In this document: in pieces, positions 11,584-21,992 of the stretch
How positions within the stretch are numbered: position 1 is the first letter of the stretch
Layout of the letters: each line of letters opens with the position of its first letter
Assembly: GCA_950295325.1 (NCBI GenBank)
Contig: OX485807.1
Span: 35,678,440 to 35,742,439, forward strand
Reading direction: 5' to 3'
DNA: 64,000 bases
From: Polytrichum commune
Lineage: Eukaryota; Streptophyta; Polytrichopsida; Polytrichales; Polytrichaceae
Made by a program: the position numbers and the translations under genes
The notes under the pieces: generated by a model
Database searches by the model: none
What the model saw: only the letters and a program-made list of their open reading frames with translations
What the model was told of the DNA's origin: nothing

Positions 11584-11715
11584 CTGTGATGAACAACTCG
11601 ACTAGTTTAATTCTATGATCCAATAATGAAATTTTGCGTAGAAAATGAAGACGGTGCATTATGGGGAAAGACGAGGAAGTGAGGAGAGTGCAAGGAAAAT
11701 GTGCTCAAGGGCACA

Positions 11716-12174
11716 CTTGCGAACGAGCGTTCGTGAATGAAGGCTGCGGGGGCGGTGCGCATCATTTACGAGCGCTCGTTCGTGAGCACGGCTACACGTA
11801 CATTTACGAGCGGTCGTTCGCGAATGAGGTGGACAGTGGGTCGCAGCCTTTCACGAACGAGCGTTCGCAAATGAGGTGGGTATGCAAGAATCAACATAAT
11901 CTCATCAACATATACAACATACGAGAAGGGGTCGAGGGCAGAGAATTTGAAGCAACGCGATGCAGATAACATAGGCTCATAGATTAATCCGTTGAATATT
12001 TACATTTCTCACGTGACAGTCTATCACATTTTCCTAAGGCAAAATGATGCCGTGTCCTACAAAACTGTTCGGCCCTAAGGGGGACCGCTGAAGAGGGCTC
12101 TCGCAAGGCCACTGGATGTCGATGAAAAGAAAAACATCGCGATGTTAGAGAGGTTACGAACGCGCGTTCGTAAA
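11716..12174. repeat. Palindrome cluster 1 (five copies)
   Basis: Copies of the TACGAACGNNCGTTCGTA palindrome lie at 11716-11737, 11765-11786, 11803-11824, 11849-11870 and 12153-12174. The first four have one or two mismatches (e.g. TACGAGCGCTCGTTCGTG); the last is perfect in its core. They lie between the FCP1-like exon and the 3' end of the broken gene, possibly in an intron or spacer. Confidence 0.85.
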
Positions 12175-12266
12175 AAAATGGTATTCTCAGAGGAGAGTTA
12201 CCTCGTCATCGGGGGGAGGGGCAGCGGCGCTGGACCGAGCAGCAGGTCCCTCCTCAACGATTAACG
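11803..12266. repeat. Block duplicated at 21335-21766 (direct repeat)
   Basis: Shared ordered blocks include 'gggtcgca', 'caacataatc', 'cctacaaaac', 'ggatgt', 'cacgaacgcgcgttcgtaaa', 'ggcgctgg', 'cgagcagcagg' and 'ccctcct'. The similarity begins at the palindrome at 11803 and stops at the palindrome at 12262. The block covers the presumed last exon(s) of the broken gene. Confidence 0.75.
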
Positions 12267-12280
12267 AACGCGCGTTCGTA
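12262..12280. repeat. Palindrome inside the coding frame, copy 1
   Basis: TAACGAACGCGCGTTCGTA, read on the minus strand in frame as VTNARSL within exon c. The flanks GAG|GTTACG ... TTGAG|GAGGG would also allow removal as a roughly 30 nt GT-AG segment, unusually short for a plant intron. Confidence 0.7.
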
Positions 12281-12635
12281 ACCTCCACAGCTGCAGCCGC
12301 CTCTGTCTCCATGGCCTCTGCCTCACGCTCCGGTTGAGACGCCTGTGTCGCCTGGATGCGCAGCGCGTCTTCTTCCTCGGCACCCAGGTCGAGCGCGTCC
12401 ATCCTGACATCCTCCATCCACGCCGCATGGGTTTCTTCCACGTCCATCCCATGCACCCCTGGTGCGTCAGTGGGGCTCCCCTGCGTGTCCTCCACAATGA
12501 CCATGTCAGTGTGTCGCGCAGAGTCATCGCCATGTCTGTCTACTACCCTGGGGATGACGGTGAAAGACGACGCATCGGTGTATGAGGGCAGTCCTACCCT
12601 GAAGGGGGAGGGGTGAGGACTGGAGGACCTGAAGA

Positions 12636-12657
12636 TTCACGAACGCGCGTTCGTAAA
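12636..12657. repeat. Palindrome inside the coding frame, copy 2
   Basis: TCACGAACGCGCGTTCGTAA is read in frame on the minus strand as DLRTRVRES between QEDE and SGPP. No donor site precedes it, so if the exon is translated the palindrome adds a short basic peptide. Confidence 0.75.
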
Positions 12658-13632
12658 TCCTCGTCCTCCTGGATGGCCGCCGCCACAGCATCGTGGGAGG
12701 TGGTCGAGGGAACCTCTGGTGGCGGAGGAGTGCCAACAGGCGTCGGGTGGGGCGCCTGCAGGCGGGAAGGCCCTCCGGTGAACATGCCCGGTGGAGGGGA
12801 TTGGGAGGGGTATCCTCCAGGGAAGGGGTAGGCCGGCTGGGGGGGCGCCGAGAAGCTCTGCATACGCTGGAGCATGGCGAGGATGGCGTCCGTCTTCTCG
12901 TTTGACTGCCTCAGCTCCTCCTGAATTGCGAACATTTTCTTGGCATTCTCCTCTGCCGCCTTCGCCATGTCCTCCTTCATCTTTTGCTCGAGCTTGGCGT
13001 TAAGCTCGGCGATGGACAACGCCTCCTCTTTGACCCTCTTGTTTTTGTCAAAGTCTACCCCTAGCTCGACCATGATCTCCATGTCGCCCTCGTCCTCATC
13101 GGAGACCTCGATGATTGCCCCCGGAGGCAGCTCCACGTAGGGGGTCTTCTTCATTCTCCGCCTCGTGTTGCGATACTGGTCCAACGTCGGTCGGGACCGT
13201 TGGTCCAGAAGGTCGAGGTTCTCCATCTTGGGAACCACGACTGGCCTGGGCGACACGGATGTCGAGCATCCCCCGGGAGTGCCGAATGCCTCCGCTCCAG
13301 ACGTTCTCGCGGGGAGGACATCTTGGGTTGTCCCCGCCGACGACCCCGTGTATCCACCCGGAGTCCCTTGCACGTCGGATGGATTTCCCGACGGCGCCAA
13401 AATGCGGAGAGGAGTGACGTCCAAGGATCGGAGGATCGCCTCCACGTTGTAGGAGGGCGCGGGCTCGTCGTCGTCCGTCTCCATAGGGCATGCCTTCGTC
13501 GACGGGCATGTTGATGTCCGTCCTCGGGAGGGACATGTCCTCCAGGTCCATCGTGGAGGCCTTCGCCCTGTGCACGTGGAAGTCCTCCTCGTCGATGGCT
13601 TCAATGAAGCTGTTGACGACCAGCCCCAGCAT

Positions 13633-13773
13633 CTGAGATTCAAGCAAATACGTTAGAATATACGAACGTGCGTTCGTAAACATCAACGACGAGAAATAAT
13701 GTCATCAAAACCCAAGACAAGTTGAGGTGAACTTTACGAACGAGCGTTCGTAAATATTAGTTGGAGAGCTTAC
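13633..13773 (-). other. Intron carrying two palindromes (b/c)
   Basis: The donor is GCGATG|GTAAGC at 13773 and the acceptor is GAATCTCAG|ATG at 13633, phase 0, about 141 nt. Palindromes lie at 13733-13754 (near the donor) and 13661-13678 (near the acceptor), separated by about 55 nt. Confidence 0.7.
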
Positions 13774-15098
13774 CATCGCAGCGTACATGAACTTGCTGCC
13801 GCCACAAACATTGTACACGGTCTCTCCGCTTATTGCCACGCTCTGCAAAACGAAGACGTAGAACTCCAACCTCAGTTCCATCGCCGGGAAGACAGTGTAC
13901 AAGGTCTCCTGCAGCAGATCCTTGGGAGGGGGATGGGGGATGCTGTAGATCTTCTTGAACGTAGTGTTCGCCTTGACAGGGGCTCGCCCATTCCGAAGCG
14001 CATTGTACGTCAAGAAGACGAGGCTGACCGCCCCCACCTGTTTGTTTCCCCTGGCCTCGTTGATGGCCATGATCCCTTCCGTCTTGGCGGGCACGTAAGT
14101 GCTGTGGAAGATGCTGTACTCGAATTTGATCATCTTCTCGTACAGGTCGACTACAGCAGAGAGTTTTTCCTGCTCCACTATCCACAGCCAAACGTGAGGC
14201 TCCCTCATGTCCGGAGACTCGTGCTCCTTGAACTTGGCCATGAAGGGGTCGTAGAAAGGTATGTCCTTCCCCCCCTACCTCGACGCACCGGGGATCCCCC
14301 TGAAATCGAACAGGGCAAATGGGCACCCCCGTCGATCCTCCCTCACCTCGGCCCTGCTCATGGTCCGGTCCCACTTGGAGAATGTCACCCTCTCCACTCC
14401 GGTTGTCACCAGACAAAATCTGGCCACTCCTTCAAATGTGGCCAACCTCTTCCGCGCCAAAAAGCTTCTGTATTGCTCCACCTCCTGGGGATCCATCTCG
14501 GTTTTCTTTGTCCTCTTGTTCCCCTTCTGCTTCAAAATGGAGGCGTGCTCCTTGACAAGACAACGCATTGAGGGTCCGGAGATGTTGTAGTCGACCTTGA
14601 ACATCTTCCAGCTGGCCCAATTAATGTCCCCGTCGGCTAGGATGAGTGCGTACTCTGGTATTAGGGCGCTCAACTCCCTCATTGCAGCAGTCTTCAGCTT
14701 GCGGTGTTCGCACCATTCCTTGATGGAATACGTGCCGGGCTTGTGTCTTGGCCTCTTCAAAAATATCTTCGGGTATGGGATGGTTCTTCCCACTGTGTTC
14801 CCAAGAAGATGCACCGCGCACCTCTGCAACTTGGACTCTGTTAACCCTTGAAGGGACCTGAAGAACTCCCTCAGTAGTGGAGGGGCCTCCCCGGTCTTCT
14901 CCGCGCTGTACTTCTCCTCGGTGTCGGGGTTGACCAGATCGCCCGAGCTGTGCGCATCAAAAAATTGTATCCACAACTCCCAAGTGTCCCTGTTGCAACA
15001 GATGAGGCGGAGCTCACCCTTGAGCTCCAGGACAGACTTGGTTGTTGTAGACTTCATGTCGATGGAGGAGAACTTGTCCACCATCGCGTCGCAGAATG

Positions 15099-15220
15099 CT
15101 TGCAGCAAGAAATACATCAGTAACGCACAAAATGCGAACGCACGTTCGTAAGTTTGAATGTCAAAGAACTTGAAATTTTGAATGTCAAAGATATTTACGA
15201 ACGTTCGTTCGTAAACTCAC
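15099..15220 (-). other. Intron carrying two palindromes (a/b)
   Basis: The donor is TGGAAG|GTGAGT at 15220 and the acceptor is TTGCTGCAAG|CATT at 15099, about 122 nt. The palindrome at 15194-15215 begins five bases after the donor dinucleotide; a second is at 15133-15150. The exon phases across this intron do not match exactly, in keeping with an indel nearby. Confidence 0.6.
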
Positions 15221-16545
15221 CTTCCATTGTGGAGACGGCGTCTTCGCGTTCTCCCTTTCTTTAGGGGGGCACCCGTGGGCGACCCAGACGTCCCTTGCAG
15301 CCACTATGTTGGCTGCCCACGACGCCTCGAAAGCCTTGATCTTGTTGCCGGAGTTGAGGAAGGTGGATATCTTCCGCAGCTTGTCCCAATCGTCCAACCA
15401 CACCAAGAACGCCTTCCAGTAGCGCAAGTCCTCCTTCAGCTCATGCTGGAAGTTGTCGTCCTTGAGAATTATCTGGGACGCCTCCAAGCTGTGTTGGCCG
15501 TCTATGATCCAGAACTCTCCATTCTGGATCCGTGGCCAGTCCTTCTCCGTCGGACGGGATGTCAGCCCTTTTCGGCATGACGCAGACGGTCTGCCTGTCC
15601 CACTTGACGTTGTTCATTAGATTATTTATCTGCCACTTCACACCACCGCTTTCGCGATAGCGAACCACCCATTTGTTGGGGGGCATCTCGCACTTGAAGC
15701 AGTCCACGTTGAATGTGAAGTGGCGTCCCATGGGCCAGCAATCCTTCGAGTAGTTGTTGAAGTCTCGAAGGATCCTCGTGGCCTTCACAGCGTCAGGGTT
15801 CTCACCCTTTTTCAAGGGGGTGGGCATTACGACAGGCGAGGTCACCTCTGCGGTCTCCGTTACTCCCGATTTCTCCATCTCCTCCCTTGTCCTCTTCGAT
15901 GGCGTGGAGTGTCTACTGGGGCCCTCCGTCGCCCTGCTAGCGGAAGGCACAGGCCTGGGTGCACTTCTAGATCCTCCTGCCCCTGATGTGGATGGTTTCC
16001 TGGGGCTCTTCTTCTTCTTGTTTGCCTCAGTGACCACACTGTTGTATTTGGAGATGTTCAATGCAAGGGCGGTCAATTTCCTTGCCGTCCAGTATGGGCT
16101 CAACGCATATTTGGAGAAGAGGCCGTCCAGGTCGAAGTGCTTGGCATCTTCCGCTACGTTATTGGTGGCGTATTGGTAGGAGAAGGTATTTTTCTGAAAA
16201 TGCAACAAGAGGTTGATATGATCCTTCTTGTTCTTCATGTCCAGAATTACATACTCCCCCTGGGCTTCTATGGACTCTATCTCCCACGTCTTCATTTGAA
16301 CCCACTATTCGGGCTGGTCCGGTCTTGTCTCCAGCTCGTAGGTGAAGCGCATGCAGAAGAGGCCGTCCCCGATCTTCTCTGGCAGTGCCGTCCACTCCCC
16401 CATGAAGTCTTCCTTGGGGACATAGTTGTCATTGCCGTTATCGTCTAACACCGACTCTGGGAGGCCATCGACCTTCACCGCGAACATCTCAATGGCGCTT
16501 CTGCTTGATCTTGCCATCTGCAACAGAATATAAACAATTAGTGAC

Positions 16546-17177
16546 TTTACGAACGAACGTTCGTAAGTGACATGCATATCCCACAGACTACGAGGTGTTA
16601 ATGCGTCTTTGCAATTGATGTAATTATATTTACGAACGTTCGTTCGTAAATGAGGGGTTGCAAGATCATATAAATTTTTAGTATTGAATTTACGAACGAG
16701 CGTTCGTAAAAGATATGAAGATCAAAGAGACTAGTCGTCATGATTGTGTTTGTAATATATTTGGTTATTTTTACGAACGATCGTTTGTAAAAGATATTGG
16801 TTTTATAGATTTGGATTCATTTACGAACGTGCGTTCGTAAGTATATCCATTTGGTCTATCTTTTCGGACATTTGGTTGATTTATCTTTCGTAAGTACATA
16901 TGATTTGTCTTATTGGTGTTTGCAAAATTATATTTGTTCTTTAGATATTCATAGAGGTTCATATTAAAGTTAAGGTTCCTTCTGAGTGATATTTTGAGTA
17001 TATTTACGAACGTGCGTTCGTAAATATAGATCATTTCAAAGAACGTGGAGTGCGTATTTACGAACGCACGTTCGTAAATGGAGGTTCGGTATGCAGTGTA
17101 TGTCCATTTACGAACGAGCGTTTGTAAATGAAGGTGGGTATGCACTGTATGTCCATTTATGAACGAGTGTTCGTAAA
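16546..17177. repeat. Palindrome cluster 2 (nine copies)
   Basis: Copies start at 16546, 16629, 16689, 16770, 16820, 17003, 17057, 17107 and 17156. The central dinucleotide varies (AA, TT, AG, AT, TG, TG, CA, AG, AG) while the half-sites are kept. Three copies show single CpG losses (cgtttgta, tatgaac, gtgttcg). They lie immediately upstream of the broken gene's first visible exon. Confidence 0.93.
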
Positions 17178-17689
17178 TGTGATGGTTTTGGGATCCTCTG
17201 TCCGTACATATACGTATTCGTATATATACGAATACATATATGTATATGTATATGTATATAACTCACTTATTAGCTACTTTGCTTGCAGCCATGCCTGCAA
17301 AATTTTGGTCAGAATGATGCAAATCTTCAATCATAAAGCAATTGAGATGCAGAATGAGATGCAGAATGAAACATGAAGAAGAGAGTGATAATTCACATTG
17401 CATGTAACAAAAGAAATTGAATTCAAGAAGCAACATTTTCAGAATGTGAGAGGAGTTGGAAAGGATAACAAATTACATTGAAATGCTGCACACTTCAAAC
17501 CCTGCTTCTTCTCTTTCTGAAAATCCCAGAAATCCTCACAACTGCACACTCAATTGCCTTTCAAATGCACACTCAGATAACTCTCTAATGCAGATCTCAA
17601 GCCTTCACAGCTTATATACAAACCCTAGTATACTCCTATGTACACAAAACTCACAACCTTGTAGCTCTCAAGCTTCTGAACTCTTAAGC
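17178..17689. other. Spacer with TA-rich microsatellite, no gene
   Basis: Holds a tacgta/tatatacg alternating tract at about 17209-17262, then AT-rich sequence. No coding evidence. Confidence 0.4.
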
Positions 17690-18000
17690 AAACCCTTAAC
17701 TCTCAAGCTTTCCTAAACTCTCAAGCTTCCCTAAACTCTCAAGCTTCACTTCTGAAGCTTCCCTAAACTCTCAAGCTTCAACTCTGAAGCTTCCTTAAAC
17801 TCTGAAGCTTCTAAAGATCACCCTCAAGCTCTCAATCCGAAACTCTGAAGCTTTCCTACTCAAGCTCTCAAGCTTTTGAAACTCACAAACTCTCACACTG
17901 AAAGCTTTCACAAACTCACAAGCTTTCAGAATGAAAGCTTTCACAAACTCAAAAGCTTTCACACAAACTCTCAATCTGAAATCTCTCAAAACTTGCAACA
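17690..18000. repeat. AAGCTT-rich minisatellite
   Basis: Repeated CTCTCAAGCTTCCCTAAA-type units of about 17-20 bp; units drift toward CTCTGAAGCTT and CACAAGCTTTCA. It gives rise to spurious repeat-encoded open frames (e.g. FVKAFSVRVCEF). Confidence 0.8.
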
Positions 18001-19859
18001 AAACTAATTTAAAACTTCAAGACTAAAAAAAGCAAGAGCTTCGCTCTCTAAGCGCTCCGCTCCTCCTCTCCTCGAAATGACAAATGAGGAGAAGAGGAAG
18101 GGGCGTGGGGAGGTAGGTGTGCCGCTAGGGTTTCCCAGCACCTGCCACGTGGCACAACTCCACTGGTTAGGGCTAGGAGGGAGATGGGATGGGATGGTGT
18201 GGGAGGTGATGGGAAGGGATGGGATGCGATGGGAGATGGGAGATGGTTGTATATTGGAACCCTTCATGTTATTCTCATGCTTTGACATATTTATATGTAA
18301 TGGACGCGTTTAGGGCATTAACTTGAAAAGCTTAGTTCAAATACATGAATTTTACTCGTTTTATTTCCTTAGTACCTCTACATTTGGATTCCTTGTAAAC
18401 ATATTTTAGGAAAATATGCTCAGTTAATTCGTAATAAACAATGCATGTCATTTCCTAGGTTGTCAATGTAGAATCCACCCCCAAAGATATGTATATGGTG
18501 TTTTAAAATATAGTTTATGTAAGAGCTAGATATCTTTCAATTAATTCGATGGTTCCTCAATAAATATTACATGCAAAAAGGAATTCATAATAATATGAGA
18601 TTGCGCAGAGTTGCTATATGATAGGATGTCAATTCAAGTTCCAATATTAGGTGTTAGCTTGAACTAATGCATTTATGGAATGGTCAACTATTTTCCTAGC
18701 ATCAACTACGAGCTTGCGATGAATGAAGTTAGTGCAATTACAAGGGTTTTTGAGGAGTCAATATTGTTTGTGTGTGTAATGTATCCTAGTAACAATCTAA
18801 AACCTAAACCCAAATACCACATACACAACTTTCACAAACCCTAAACCCCTAAACCCTAACCGCAAACCCTAAACCCTACATCCCTGCATCTTTTTATCTT
18901 ACCAACCTTTCTTATATGTGGCCATGTTGTTTTCTGAGGGCAGGTGAAATTGGTCTACCAATGTTGGTTGGATGGAGAATGCTTAATTCCGTTCATAACA
19001 ACTATAATAATTGATAATGATGCCAATTATCATTTTTACATTCCAAATTAATAGATTTGAGATAAAACTTTGGTTTAGGTGATAAGTGAAATTTCAAATA
19101 TTCCCTCTTTCACCTTAATAGTTCTGAGTGAAATTTCATCACACAATCCACGATCTTATTATAATAACATGCATGTCTTAATACTTCAATTTATATCAAC
19201 ACTTTAAGCTATGATGATGCACATCCTTCTCATAGGATGCAAAACATATATTAATTGTAAGTACATACTATTGTATGCACCATTCCAAATTAATAGTGCA
19301 TTTCCCCAAACCCTAAAAGTCTATTTCCAATAGGACCTCAACTCATTTAATCATGTGTCAACTTAAACTAACAATCGAACAATGCATTCAACTATAAATA
19401 TCACCAATGATCTAATAAACATTTAACCAATGTGTATCCGTACCCTTACAACAAGTGGACGAAAATTCAATTTCCAATAGGACGTCAAACACATAATAAT
19501 TGTAACTATGATTCAACGTTATGGTAGCTAGTATGGTTTCAAGTCTCAATGATCATTACGCTATCATACTATGCAGCATTACAAATTGATTAATCCTTCC
19601 TACTCATGCCATTTTAATTCCTTATTTTCACACCTAGATACCATTTGAAAAAAGACCTAACTTACATATATTATTAGGTATAATTAGTTCATAGTGTCCT
19701 CAATCTACCATAGTGCAAGCCATTATGGATTAACCCGATTTTTTAGTTGTATTCATGCACTTGGTGACCATATTACGGTCATTTTTTGATGTGAAACATA
19801 TGATACCTATAATTTTAGGGGCGTCCGCAACATGTTTTTTAGCCACTCTGACCTCATTG

Positions 19860-19892
<33 letters not shown>

Positions 19893-20007
19893 CTATGACT
19901 TCGACATTCATAACTTTATTAGGCATCAATTGTCAATTAATTTGGACTTCATACCTTAGTCGCAAATCATTAAATATTCAATGTTAACCATCTCCATATT
20001 TAGACAT

Positions 20008-20039
<32 letters not shown>

Positions 20040-20150
20040 CATATATTTCGATGAGACCTTGGTCACAACTAAGGTGTGCAACCGATTTATATATTTTCAA
20101 TATGTTGGCGTGCATGCAAGGCATGTTCCATACATGACAGTGCTATTTAT
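18001..20150. other. Long gene-free stretch with low-complexity tracts
   Basis: Contains a GATGGGATGG minisatellite (about 18180-18245), a telomere-like tract (18836-18879) and TG/TA microsatellites (about 19858-19892 and 20012-20047). I see nothing coding. Confidence 0.5.
18836..18879. repeat. Interstitial telomere-type repeat
   Basis: Imperfect tandem AAACCCTAAACCC units, about five, broken by CCGC. Confidence 0.65.
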
Positions 20151-20164
20151 ATAATTCCGCATGG

Positions 20165-20464
20165 ATGGAATGGGAGATTGTTAGGTCAAAGAAGGCGGCG
20201 GGAATCCGCTTTTTAAAGAGCATCCAAGGGATTTTGAACCAGCGGGGTGAAGTACTTAAAGCTCTTCCCCCCACAACAAAGCTCTTTTCAGCGGCACATG
20301 CAAGTGTGCGCTCTACAGACCTCACCGAACGCGCTCAAGCCATTTCGTGTGCGCCAACCCTACACCACCCAGGTATAGTACAGGCTGTACCTACCGCATA
20401 TACCGCCGTAAATACCGGAACTTTACGAACGCACGTTCGTAAAGATGAAGAGCTTCAGGTTTAG
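20165..20464 (+). CDS. Possible small ORF, unrecognised
   Basis: A 99-codon open frame starts MEWEIVRSKKAAGIRFLKSI and has fairly even composition for its first 75 codons, then runs into a palindrome translated as LRTHVRK. No family, promoter or splice support is visible. It could be a fragment of element cargo or chance. Weak call. Confidence 0.15.
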   Translation: MEWEIVRSKKAAGIRFLKSIQGILNQRGEVLKALPPTTKLFSAAHASVRSTDLTERAQAISCAPTLHHPGIVQAVPTAYTAVNTGTLRTHVRKDEELQV

Positions 20465-21389
20465 ACAAACGATTCGGACCTGGACATGGCAAGGATTTAC
20501 GAACGCGCGTTCGTAAATTCCACATGAGAGCATGTTCTGGATTGAGCTACTCATATGGATAGTCACATGCACGTAATCCATCTCAGTTATTTACGAACGT
20601 GCGTTCGTAAATATGCCTTCGAGGACCATGTAGACATATTTGACCCTTATCTATTGGTACCTGATGGTCGGTAATTTACGAACGTGCGTTCGTAAATCCC
20701 ACCTGAGAGCATGTTTTGGATTGAGCTACTCATGGATAGTCACATGCACATAATCCATGGAAATTATTTACGAACGTGCGTTCGTAAATATGCCTTCGAG
20801 GATCATACATACATATTTGACCTGTATCTATTGGTGCCTGATGGTCGGTAATTTTACGAACGTGCGTTCGTAAATCCCACAGGAGATCATATTTTGGATT
20901 GAGCTACTCATGGATAGTCACATGCACATCATCCATGGCATTTATTTACGAACGTGCGTTCGTAAATATGCCTTCGAGGTTCATACATATTTGACCCTTG
21001 TCTATTGGTACCTGATGGTCGGTAATTTACGAACGTGCGTTCGTAAATCCCATATGAGAGCATATTTTGGATTGAGGTACTCATATGGTTAGTCACATGC
21101 ACTTAATCCATGACAGTCATTTACGAACGTGCGTTCGTAAATATGCCTTCGAGGATCATACATACTTATTTGACCCGTATCTATTGGTACCTGATGGTCG
21201 GGAATTTACGAACGTTCGTTCGTAAATACATGTCATTATTGTCTACGCATCCAGCAACACATCTTCATTCATGCACATCAGTATGGCAGTAATTTACGAA
21301 CACAGAATAGCAAGAAAAATATGCTTATCGCTCGTCCGTGAAGGATGTGAACACGGGGTCGCACCCATTTACGAACGTCCGTTCGTAAA
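20422..21389. repeat. Palindrome cluster 3 and ~177 bp satellite array
   Basis: Palindromes start at 20422, 20497, 20590, 20675, 20767, 20853, 20945, 21026, 21120, 21205 and 21368, with a half-site at 21293. From 20590 to 21225 they fall in a tandem composite. One spacer type is 'atgccttcgaggatcatac...ctgatggtcggtaa'. The other is 'cccacatgagagcat...attgagctactcat...catgcac'. Alternation gives composite steps of 177, 178 and 175 bp (and 178, 173, 179 for the other phase). Most copies in the array have TG at the centre. Confidence 0.95.
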
Positions 21390-21766
21390 TGGGTAGGTAC
21401 GCAAAAGTCAACATAATCAAATTCACAATATGGAGGTGCTCAGTGTTCAAAATATTGTTGGAGTTGATTCAGGCATCATCTGCAGATTTGCTAATTTTGT
21501 GCGTATGGACAAGTGTTCTCTTGTGATAGTATATCGCGCAGGTTCCTAAGTCAACATGGTACTTTGACCTACAAAACCGATATTCCTCAGGGTGCTCTCA
21601 TTTGAGGGATCTCGAAGGCCGCCGGATGTACATGGAGAAGTTACTGAGGTCACGAACGCGCGTTCGTAAATGCATGTGGCGTTCTCGGATTTCTGATTTC
21701 GTCGTCGGTTGTATGGGGACAGGCGCTGGTCCGAACAGCAGGGCCCTCCTGGACGACTAACAAGTG
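21335..21766. repeat. Second copy of the 11803-12266 block
   Basis: Direct duplicate of the 3' end region of the broken gene, here placed just upstream of the transposase-like gene. It includes a palindrome at 21649-21670. Similarity ends at 'gactaac' exactly where the other copy enters a palindrome. Confidence 0.75.
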
Positions 21767-21992
21767 TTCTCCTCTTTGTCCATGTATTGTTTACATTAGT
21801 GAACAACCTAGACGTATGCTTAAAACGTTTTTTTGGGACGCGCGTTCGTCTTTGTGCGTGAGGTTCTCCAATGGTGCACCAAAATTTGTTTGTCAATTTT
21901 GGACCATTTATCTCCACATATATTCTATCCTCTCTTGTATGCATTGCGGTGGTGGTTGGGTTGATCATTTCCTGGTGGTTGGTCTAGGCTGT

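Larger units (their letters stand above)
12034..16517 (-). pseudogene. Broken multi-exon gene with IIDGQHS (ParB/DGQHR-like) motif and palindrome-bearing introns
   Basis: Exon a is 15221-16517 (starts MARSSRSAIEMFAVKVDG after acceptor TCTGTTGCAG). Exon b is 13774-15098, exon c is 12202-13632, and a possible last exon is 12034-12111. Exon a carries GEFWIIDGQHSLEAS, which resembles the DGQH signature of ParB/Srx-like and DndB-type DGQHR folds. Exon b continues with ELKGELRLICCNRDTWELW and a long conserved-looking region. Exon c is acidic, then coiled coil (NAKLEQKMKEDMAKAAEENAK), then Pro-rich. Damage: in-frame TAG at 16302-16304 and 14275-14277, and frameshifts at 15569-15572, about 13482-13489 and in the C-run at 12603-12607. 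The exon a/b phase also fails to match. Both delimited introns hold two palindromes each, and two more palindromes lie in frame in exon c. The full family is unknown to me. Confidence 0.6.

Noticed and set aside
16771-17145. Open frames rich in YERAFVN, LRTxVRK and FTNxRS peptides as genes
   Set aside because: These peptides are just the palindrome read in different phases; the intervening sequence has no coding character.
20422-21389. CRISPR-like array (regular short palindromic repeats with spacers)
   Set aside because: Spacers fall into two repeated types rather than being unique, the repeat centre varies, and the context is a spliced plant nuclear genome without cas genes.
11803-21766. 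The two direct copies as LTRs of a retrotransposon
   Set aside because: No TG...CA ends, primer-binding site, polypurine tract or reverse transcriptase/integrase between them; they contain the 3' part of a cellular-type gene.
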